6,568 nt of DNA from an uncultured Ruminococcus sp. (GTDB lineage Bacteria > Bacillota > Clostridia > Oscillospirales > Ruminococcaceae), in NCBI GenBank assembly GCA_946186215.1, contig CAMHMM010000108.1, positions 1-6,568 on the forward strand. Reading direction: 5' to 3'. The translations under genes were made by a program, and so were the position numbers. Under the pieces are notes generated by a model, which was not told the DNA's origin, did no database searches, and saw only the letters and a program-made list of their open reading frames with translations. Shown here piece after piece: positions 1 through 4,870 of the stretch; the first letter of the stretch is position 1, and each line of letters begins with the position of its first letter.

Positions 1-91
1 CACAGTGCAGCTTGCCCAATGTGGGATCAAAGTTCAGTTCTGCACCACATGAAAGACAGTTTACGGCCATAGTTTTGTTCTGAATACCCAT
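1..91 (-). CDS. TFIIB-type zinc-ribbon protein, N-terminal fragment (runs off left edge)
   Basis: Only the first 30 codons lie in the window. They encode an N-terminal zinc-ribbon half: a CxxC pair (CLSCGAEL) followed by NFDPTLGKLHC, the spacing at which a second CxxC begins just beyond the edge. This is the pattern of small zinc-binding ribbons that open many Firmicute proteins, including YdjG-like ones found near stress and membrane-defence genes; that comparison is from memory. I chose the ATG at 91-89 because an AGGTG Shine-Dalgarno lies 9 nt upstream. The in-frame ATG at 70 has no comparable site and would still keep the ribbon. The gene starts 25 nt after the Imm51-family stop, so it is probably co-transcribed with it. 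What follows the ribbon cannot be seen, so the function of the full protein is unknown. Confidence 0.75.
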   Translation of the reverse strand, partial: MGIQNKTMAVNCLSCGAELNFDPTLGKLHC

Positions 92-116
92 GATGGCGAT
101 CACCTGTCCTGTCTTA

Positions 117-464
117 TCATATTATTTCCGCACGGCTGAATAGATCTGCCAGCTTGTCATCATCGTTTACAATCTCTGTGAATCTGTCGGCAAAATCAAG
201 GATACGATCATAGTCATCGCTGTACACGCAGAACATATCAGCCTCAGAATCGAATTCCAGACATTCGATAAGCTCCGGCGCTATCTCGTTGAGAAAGACA
301 AGCGCTATAGATTCCCAGTCATAACCGTTCCCCTCAAAGCCCTCATCTTCACGGGTGAGGAATAATTCCTCCTTGAACCCGTCGCCTGTATCAAGCGAGA
401 AAGAATACTGTACATCTCCGTCAACATCAAGCTCTTCAAGCCTGAAAGGTGAATGATCCTTCAT
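117..464 (-). CDS. Imm51-family (immunity protein 51-like) protein
   Basis: A 115-residue, strongly acidic, cytoplasmic protein with no signal peptide or membrane segment. Its core matches what I know of the Imm51 family: EGFEGNGYDW at residues 41-50, a helix ending in the NEIAPEL segment at 59-65, FDSEADMFCVYS at 71-82, and a C-terminal LADLFSRAE at 105-113. Imm51 proteins were predicted as immunity factors for polymorphic toxins, but many members are free-standing housekeeping-like genes with no tested role. No toxin gene is visible here. The start at 464 is fixed by GGAGG at 469-473, 4 nt upstream. The longer reading frame back to an ATG at 509 runs into the inverted-repeat element and has no Shine-Dalgarno site. 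No promoter is evident directly upstream, so expression probably depends on read-through from yceG-telA across the 131-bp element. Confidence 0.78.
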   Translation of the reverse strand: MKDHSPFRLEELDVDGDVQYSFSLDTGDGFKEELFLTREDEGFEGNGYDWESIALVFLNEIAPELIECLEFDSEADMFCVYSDDYDRILDFADRFTEIVNDDDKLADLFSRAEII

Positions 465-483
465 ATATCCTCCACTTACCAAG

Positions 484-614
484 AAAATGCACAACACACG
501 CGGATGCATAGTCGGTCAACTATGCATCATGCTTTCCCGTTTATAGGGAAGATACATATCCGGTATTTCCCTGATGATAATACGGGACAGCCTATGCCGT
601 GCGTTGTGCGTTTT
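484..614 (-). other. 131-bp inverted-repeat-bounded structured element between telA and the Imm51 gene
   Basis: The ends at 484-500 and 598-614 are 17-bp inverted repeats. On the transcribed minus strand they pair with one C-A mismatch and one G-U wobble. Inside are three further stems: 560-567 with 579-586 (8 bp, one mismatch), 534-538 with 546-550 (5 bp, 7-nt loop), and 503-512 with 519-528 (perfect 10 bp, 6-nt loop). Together they make a closed multi-branch shape filling nearly all of the spacer. The minus-strand RNA then reads UUUUCUU, and the Imm51 Shine-Dalgarno follows about 10 nt later. I recognise no known riboswitch or RNA family. It may be a cis-acting leader, a read-through attenuator, a small RNA, or a MITE-like repeat. 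No clear target-site duplication flanks it. The pairings are read directly; any function is inference. Confidence 0.6.
503..528. repeat. Perfect 10-bp inverted repeat with 6-nt loop
   Basis: The arms GATGCATAGT (503-512) and ACTATGCATC (519-528) are exact reverse complements around CGGTCA. This is the most stable hairpin within the 131-bp element upstream of the Imm51 gene, about 40 nt before its start codon. It could act on RNA as a hairpin or on DNA as a protein-binding dyad. It has no U-tract directly after it, so it is not a simple terminator by itself. Confidence 0.75.
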
Positions 615-621
615 TTCAAAC

Positions 622-1791
622 TCAGCTGTTCATTTTTGCCTTGTAGTCTTCCTTGAGCCTTTCGAGCTTCTTGGCATCCTCAATGCGCTTTGCCCTTGCT
701 TCTGTCTGTATCTTCTTTGTCTCCTCGATACCGTTTACGATGGTAGCCCATGTCTTTTCGAGTGTCTCCACCTGGATCGAATTGCCGTTTGCAAGCTTTG
801 TGGTCATGATGGTCTGAGCCACGGTGTTGTTTGCATTCTTGAGCAGGAGCTCATTGGTCTTGTCATCAAGTGCTTTCATAGATTCAGCCTGTATCTTCTG
901 GCGCTTGAGCATTACAGCCTGAGCAAGTGACTGCTTGAATACAGGCATTGTAATGATGAACGCAGAATTGATCTTTCTTATAAGATTGACATTGGAAAAT
1001 TCCATTGCTTTGAGCATGGGAACTGTCTGCATAGCCACATTCTCTGCGATCTTGAGATCCATTACTCTCTGCTCGAGGATCGAACGGGTCTGCTCAAGAG
1101 TCTGGAGATCCATAGCGGTCGTACCGGAATCGGGATTTTCCTCCATCTTCTTCTTGTATTCCTCGATATAAGCATCAAGCTCAGTGCAGGCCTGTTCGCC
1201 TGCCATGATGTACTTCAGGAGCTGCTTGTAGAACTCGATATTTGCATTGTACATCGTTTCAAGCTTGTAGTTGGACTGCTCTATCTCGCCCTCGTACTTC
1301 TTGAGCTGGATGTAGATCTTGTCTACCTCATTGCCCATGGTGTTGTACTTTTCAAGTATCTTGTCAAGCTTCTTTCTGATAGTAGCAAGGAAGCCGCCCT
1401 TGTCATCAGCAAGCTCTTTTGCATCAAACTGCTCCATGATCTTGGAAAGCGCATTGAGAAGAACTGCGGAATCATCGATCTGAGACATATCCATTGAACG
1501 AAGCACCTGATCGGATGCCTTGGAGATCTCCTCAGCAACATCGTTTCCGAATGTGATTATCGATGTAGGATCATTGGCATTTATAGTGCTTACGAGCTTG
1601 TTGATCTCATCAGCCGAAACAAGCTCATCCTTGAGCTTCTTCTGTGTGTCAAGGATAGAATAATTCTGGCTCTCGCCGATCTTGATATTGAGCTCTAAGG
1701 GCTTTTCCTCCACTACGGGAACAACCTCTGTTGGCTGAGCATTCTCCTCTGCTGCCTTAGCCTCGGAGGAAGGAGTAAACTGTAATGGCAT
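622..1791 (-). CDS. yceH: Toxic anion resistance protein, TelA/YceH family
   Basis: A 389-residue soluble protein, the usual length for the TelA family. The N-terminus (1-30) is a low-complexity Ala/Glu/Pro tail. Most of the rest is helical and coiled-coil-prone: charged repeats around 135-215 (IRKKLDKILEKYNTMGNEVD, KKYEGEIEQSNYKLETMY), a second coil at 230-260, and a conserved core near 257-300 with VPMLKAMEFSNVNL and PVFKQSLAQAVMLKRQKIQ. A short basic helix ends the protein. TelA-like proteins are linked to tellurite and other stress resistance and co-occur with TerC/TerD and YceG, but their biochemical action is not established. The gene starts 3 nt after the yceG stop, with its AGGA site inside the end of yceG, so the two are probably translationally coupled, in the same order as yceG-yceH of Bacillus subtilis. 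The name telA would serve equally well. Confidence 0.9.
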   Translation of the reverse strand: MPLQFTPSSEAKAAEENAQPTEVVPVVEEKPLELNIKIGESQNYSILDTQKKLKDELVSADEINKLVSTINANDPTSIITFGNDVAEEISKASDQVLRSMDMSQIDDSAVLLNALSKIMEQFDAKELADDKGGFLATIRKKLDKILEKYNTMGNEVDKIYIQLKKYEGEIEQSNYKLETMYNANIEFYKQLLKYIMAGEQACTELDAYIEEYKKKMEENPDSGTTAMDLQTLEQTRSILEQRVMDLKIAENVAMQTVPMLKAMEFSNVNLIRKINSAFIITMPVFKQSLAQAVMLKRQKIQAESMKALDDKTNELLLKNANNTVAQTIMTTKLANGNSIQVETLEKTWATIVNGIEETKKIQTEARAKRIEDAKKLERLKEDYKAKMNS

Positions 1792-1794
1792 AGA

Positions 1795-3369
1795 TCATTT
1801 TCCTTTCTTGAATAAATTTTTAAAGAATCCATTTTTACGCTGCGCTCTCGTGGTAGTAGGTATGCGCAGCTGCGGAGCGCGCTGATTGTAAACAAATTCG
1901 CCTATGTTAAATGACGAAAAAGCTTCTTCGGCTACATGAGTCTCTATATTGCGGTAGCCTGCAGGAGAGTATATCAGTATATCAAAGCCCAGGTAGCTGA
2001 GCATCATAAGCTGAGTGCATTCAAGCTTTGAGAAGGGATCCTCTATCGTATCGGCTACTATCACCTTCGGGACAGCCTTTGTGAAATCATACTGCTGCAG
2101 GAGCCTTGTTATCACACTGCTGAGATTGAGTGCCACATAGAGCACATAGCAGACAAGCTCGTTCTCATCATCCAGCAGCAGCAGACCGTCATCTATAAGA
2201 GCCTGAGCCTTTTCAAAGATCATTTCCTGTATATGTGATGCAAGGTAGCCGTATTTATTAAGGTTTGAATTGAGTATGCCGCGAATATCGAGCTTTTTGC
2301 CGTTATGATAGGGCATATATGTTCTCGCAACGGACATACCGAGGTTTTTGTATGCTACTGCCTTTACCATATATATGGAATCGGGAGTGAGCATATCCTC
2401 CACATTCATCCAGTATTCCTTGATCCTGCCGCCGGGTATTCCGCACAGCTTTGAGAAGATTACCGGCACCGTTGCGATATCCCTGTCTACTCTGAACCCG
2501 GGGCGATACATAGCCTCAGTATCCCAGTAGATCTCGATCTCCTCATAGGTGGTCTGCAGAACTGCCGAGACCATGCGCTTGAACTGCATATTGCGGAACA
2601 TTGTATCGCCGCTGTACAGCATTTCATCAAGCTCACGCTCTGCCTTGTAAGCGTTTGTCCTTATCCTTGTCTTTACAGGAGCAGTCGGGAACGGAAAAAC
2701 AGGCTTGAATTTCCCGAGGACTTCCTTCTGGAGCTTCTTTGCAAAGGGACATTTTTCAAATATATTCAGTGCATCCTCTGAAGGCGATATACACACCACA
2801 TCAAAGCCGCACTTTGAAGCATAGCACAAAAACAGTGTATCTGCGGGATCAGGATCGCCGTAATACATGAGCATCGGTATATTTGCGGATGTGACTCCGA
2901 TCGCTCTTGAAATAAATCTCATTTTCAGCGGCAGAACCCCTGCCACACTCATAAGATCCCTTTTGATCTCGGAAAGCATCTCACCGAGAGCCGTCTGTGC
3001 AATGACGGTGAGCTCGGGATCGTTATTGACATCCGCAAGGCTGCAAAGCCCTGATATTATTGATGCATCCGACGAGGTATCCACTGTATTCAGCAGTGCA
3101 AGATCCTGCGGCGGCACTGTGATGCTCTCATCTATGAAAGCAAAAGGCTTATGTGATTTCAGTATATCTCCTTTGAGATTGAAAAGATAATTGCTGTAGG
3201 TATCATCATCCATATCGCCGCAGCCGCACATGAGCAGAAAATACACGGGGATAAGCTCATTTTTTGTGAAGTGTGCGCCTCTGGAATAAAGCCTCACAGA
3301 ATGTTCTTCAAGCAGATTTTCCGTAAGATGTGAGAGATCTGCCGAAATTGTCTCAACGATCTTTGCCAT
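1795..3369 (-). CDS. yceG: YceG-family protein of the Ter-associated 'biosynthetic module' (not MltG)
   Basis: A 524-residue cytoplasmic protein resembling the Bacillus-type YceG family (Pfam YceG_bac as I recall it). It is unrelated to the E. coli protein once called YceG, the murein transglycosylase MltG. Family-like features include RIRTNAYKAERELDEMLYSG (235-254), TTYEEIEIYWDTEAMYRPGF (273-292) and VPVIFSKLCGIPGG (301-314). Two segments look alike, at about 164-198 and 433-470: each has a hydrophobic strand, an Asp-rich turn, a helix and GFDVVCISP or GFDILIYSP. This suggests a duplicated alpha/beta unit. A basic Phe/Lys tail ends the protein. Its enzymatic role is unproven; genome-context studies placed it in a predicted metabolite-making module beside TelA and TerD proteins. 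The start at 3369 has GAGG 9 nt upstream, and a strong promoter lies at 3494-3523. The next gene, telA, follows after 3 nt. Confidence 0.88.
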   Translation of the reverse strand: MAKIVETISADLSHLTENLLEEHSVRLYSRGAHFTKNELIPVYFLLMCGCGDMDDDTYSNYLFNLKGDILKSHKPFAFIDESITVPPQDLALLNTVDTSSDASIISGLCSLADVNNDPELTVIAQTALGEMLSEIKRDLMSVAGVLPLKMRFISRAIGVTSANIPMLMYYGDPDPADTLFLCYASKCGFDVVCISPSEDALNIFEKCPFAKKLQKEVLGKFKPVFPFPTAPVKTRIRTNAYKAERELDEMLYSGDTMFRNMQFKRMVSAVLQTTYEEIEIYWDTEAMYRPGFRVDRDIATVPVIFSKLCGIPGGRIKEYWMNVEDMLTPDSIYMVKAVAYKNLGMSVARTYMPYHNGKKLDIRGILNSNLNKYGYLASHIQEMIFEKAQALIDDGLLLLDDENELVCYVLYVALNLSSVITRLLQQYDFTKAVPKVIVADTIEDPFSKLECTQLMMLSYLGFDILIYSPAGYRNIETHVAEEAFSSFNIGEFVYNQRAPQLRIPTTTRAQRKNGFFKNLFKKGK

Positions 3370-3487
3370 ATAAACAAACCTCGTAAGGATTCAATTTTTC
3401 CGTTTATGTTCATTACGATAAAATCGCCGGTAAATCAAAATGCATCCGGAAATTTATGCATAAATGCCATTATGAACACAACATGGC
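3370..3487 (-). promoter_or_regulatory. Predicted ~118-nt structured 5' leader of the yceG operon
   Basis: If transcription starts about 7 nt after the -10 hexamer, the leader is unusually long. Pairings visible in it include a 14-bp perfect palindrome ATTTATGCATAAAT (3452-3465), a 5-bp GCCAT/ATGGC stem at 3466-3470 with 3483-3487, a 7-bp long-range match TGTTCAT/ATGAACA (3407-3413 with 3472-3478), and TCGTAA/TTACGA (3381-3386 with 3413-3418) whose arm touches the GAGG Shine-Dalgarno at 3379-3382. Several of these exclude one another. I recognise no known riboswitch; regulation is a possibility only. Confidence 0.35.
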
Positions 3488-3493
3488 CATTTT

Positions 3494-3523
3494 ATTATAC
3501 TACAATTCCCTTGCACTTGTCAA
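3494..3523 (-). promoter_or_regulatory. Sigma-A promoter for the yceG-telA operon
   Basis: On the minus strand TTGACA (3518-3523) and TATAAT (3494-3499) are separated by 18 bp. Both hexamers match consensus exactly; the spacer is 1 bp over the optimum. It lies downstream of the 183-aa gene, so yceG-telA is its own unit and not merely read-through. The remaining gap back to that gene's stop (3524-3628) shows only weak hairpins and no convincing terminator. Confidence 0.85.
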
Positions 3524-3628
3524 GTACAATTTTGCGGCGGCGAAACACTGCGGTTACCCGTATATTTCAGCAGTGAACTATTCATTCGGAACGCAACACT
3601 TATATTCCGCCTGCAAAGCTTATAGGGC

Positions 3629-4180
3629 TTACTTTTCGTATCTCTGCTCAAAATAGGGAGATTTGCTGCCCTCGCAGTCCACATAGAACATGGGATTTGA
3701 GCCGTTTTTCTTATAATCCGCGCAGAGCTTTCTGAGCTTTGAAAGGGAAGGCTCGTCAGCGCCGCCCAGCTCTTTTCTGAAATATTCCTCGGGACTTGCA
3801 TATTTATCGAAGATATCGCTGACAAAATGCGAGATATGCCAGGGAGACTGCTTTACCTCCACAGCCTTGCCGTTGTAGCTCACGATGAAATCGCGGTAAC
3901 CTCCGTGCTGGCTGCTGTTCCACACACCTGTTATCTCAAATGTATCAGACGGGTATTTTAATGACAAAAACTGCGCGAAGACCTCCATATTATAAGGAGA
4001 ATAGTCCTCTTCCCAGTTACCGCTGTATTCCCAGAAATTGACAGAGCCCTTTTTGGCTGTCCAGCGGCCGTCCCCTGTTGCAGCGCCGTCGAGCCATTCA
4101 TCAATTGCCCGTCCGGCCTTGGACGGATCGCTGTCGGGAACTTTATATGTAAGAGTAAATGATGTGGAAGTCAGAGCCAT
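3629..4180 (-). CDS. Hypothetical protein, 183 aa, family not recognised
   Basis: A soluble protein without signal peptide or membrane segment, rich in Trp, Tyr, Ser and Asp. It opens with a beta strand (TSTSFTLTYKV, 4-14) and an acidic helix DEWLDGAAT (28-36). An aromatic stretch follows: VNFWEYSGNW (47-56) then YNMEVFAQFLSLKYPSDTFEITGVW (63-87). Next is a probable strand pair GGYRDFIVSYNGKAVEVKQ (93-111), and a charged helical C-terminus (121-157) ends in FYVDCEGSKSPYFEQRYEK. The alternation of strand and helix around 63-111 is loosely like ferredoxin-fold proteins such as Api92, but this is weak. The start at 4180 is fixed by AGGAGGG 6 nt upstream. An in-frame ATG at 4216 sits at the predicted transcription start and cannot be used. 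It has its own strong promoter and stands alone, divergent from rimM. Its function is unknown. Confidence 0.8.
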   Translation of the reverse strand: MALTSTSFTLTYKVPDSDPSKAGRAIDEWLDGAATGDGRWTAKKGSVNFWEYSGNWEEDYSPYNMEVFAQFLSLKYPSDTFEITGVWNSSQHGGYRDFIVSYNGKAVEVKQSPWHISHFVSDIFDKYASPEEYFRKELGGADEPSLSKLRKLCADYKKNGSNPMFYVDCEGSKSPYFEQRYEK

Positions 4181-4220
4181 GGTAAACCCTCCTGTATGTA
4201 TTTTATATACGATCATTTAT

Positions 4221-4249
4221 ATTATATATCATTATAGCCGAAATGTCAA
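4221..4249 (-). promoter_or_regulatory. Perfect-consensus sigma-A promoter for the 183-aa gene
   Basis: Minus-strand TTGACA (4244-4249), a 17-bp spacer and TATAAT (4221-4226) form an exact consensus promoter in AT-rich DNA. Transcription should begin near 4214, about 34 nt before the ATG at 4180, leaving room for the AGGAGGG site. Such a promoter predicts high basal expression unless something represses it. Confidence 0.9.
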
Positions 4250-4276
4250 TAATCTGTGAGCCGCTTAACAGCAAAA

Positions 4277-4294
4277 TGCGAGAATACTCTTGCA
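4277..4294. repeat. Operator-like dyad overlapping the rimM -35
   Basis: TGCGAGA (4277-4283) and TCTTGCA (4288-4294) are 7-bp inverted arms with one mismatch around ATAC. The right arm overlaps the proposed rimM -35 at 4290-4295. It could be a binding site for a regulator, or chance. Confidence 0.3.
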
Positions 4295-4318
4295 AAACCG
4301 CAGGATTTGTGGTAAAAT
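4290..4318 (+). promoter_or_regulatory. Promoter for the rimM-trmD operon
   Basis: TTGCAA (4290-4295), a 17-bp spacer and TAAAAT (4313-4318) lie 45 nt upstream of the rimM start. A TGG triplet directly before the -10 gives an extended -10 (TGGTAAAAT). It diverges from the stronger minus-strand promoter at 4221-4249, with about 40 bp between the two -35 boxes. Confidence 0.7.
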
Positions 4319-4362
4319 GGACAGTAACAGATCATTTCTGAATATAGTTTACGGAGCGGATT

Positions 4363-4860
4363 ATGAAACAATTTCTTGAAATAGGACAGATCGTAGGCGT
4401 TCATGCCCTCAAAGGCGATGTAAGAGTTGATCCCTGGTGCGATTCACCTGATTTTCTCTGTGAATTCGATGAATTGTATGATTCAAAGCAGAATATCATT
4501 GAAATAGAATCGTCAAGAGTGCAGAAAAACATCGTTGTTATGAAGATCAAAGGCATAAACACCCCGGAAGATGCCGCAAAACAGCGCGGAAAAGTGCTGT
4601 ACATCAACCGCGATGATGTGGAGCTTGAAAAGGGAACCTATTTTGTGCAGGATCTTATCGGCCTTTCCGTTGAGGATGCCGACAGCGGTGTGGTATACGG
4701 CAAACTTACCGATGTTACCAACACGGGTGCCAACGATATCTACACGGTGAAAAACGGAGAAAAGGAATACCTTATCCCCGCTATACCGGATGTCATCGAA
4801 AAAACGGATATCGAGGGCGGAAAGCTGCTTATCCATGTGATAGACGGCCTGTTTGACTGA
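4363..4860 (+). CDS. rimM: Ribosome maturation factor RimM
   Basis: A 165-residue protein, typical length for RimM, which binds ribosomal protein S19 and helps mature the 30S head and process 16S rRNA. The N-terminal RimM barrel opens with the signature LEIGQIVGVHALKGDVRV (5-22) and DSPDF (27-31). The second, PRC-barrel domain spans about 92-163: YFVQDLIGLSVED (93-105), a TDVTNTGANDIYTV stretch (116-129), EYLIPAIPDVIEKTDI (135-150) and the typical ending LLIHVIDGLFD (155-165). GGAG at 4353-4356 lies 6 nt before the ATG. trmD follows after 10 nt, the conserved RimM-TrmD arrangement. Unlike the common Firmicute order, no rpsP, KH-domain or ffh gene precedes it; rimM is first in its unit and has its own promoter. 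Confidence 0.97.
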   Translation: MKQFLEIGQIVGVHALKGDVRVDPWCDSPDFLCEFDELYDSKQNIIEIESSRVQKNIVVMKIKGINTPEDAAKQRGKVLYINRDDVELEKGTYFVQDLIGLSVEDADSGVVYGKLTDVTNTGANDIYTVKNGEKEYLIPAIPDVIEKTDIEGGKLLIHVIDGLFD

Positions 4861-4870
4861 GGAGATTCAG

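Noticed and set aside
103..120. ATG at 120 overlapping the Imm51-family stop (ATGA)
   Set aside because: Its frame reaches a stop after six codons; the zinc-ribbon frame is different and starts at 91.
465..509. Longer Imm51-family start at 509
   Set aside because: The extra 15 residues fall in the inverted-repeat element and lack a ribosome binding site, while GGAGG sits just before the ATG at 464.
3440..3448. CGGATGCAT shared between the yceG leader and the 131-bp element (501-509)
   Set aside because: Nine bases built around the self-complementary ATGCAT, in opposite orientation in the two places; easily chance and not enough for a shared regulatory site.
3546..3575. CACTGC/GCAGTG hairpin as a terminator for the 183-aa gene
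   Set aside because: Only 6 bp around an 18-nt loop, with no following U-tract on the transcribed strand.
3456..3656. Plus-strand open frame of 66 codons in the yceG upstream gap
   Set aside because: It overlaps the minus-strand promoter and the end of the 183-aa gene, has no Shine-Dalgarno site and a composition typical of non-coding DNA.
4181..4216. Longer start for the 183-aa gene at 4216
   Set aside because: That ATG lies at the predicted transcription start, so it would be unled; AGGAGGG marks 4180.
4513..4836. Long minus-strand frames opposite rimM and trmD (also 5024-5497 and 5958-6221)
   Set aside because: Antisense shadows of clearly conserved genes, with no family resemblance or ribosome binding sites.
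4853..4870. TTG start for trmD overlapping the rimM stop
   Set aside because: The encoded residues before MHIEIATLFP are not part of any TrmD, and GAGGAG is placed correctly for the ATG at 4871.
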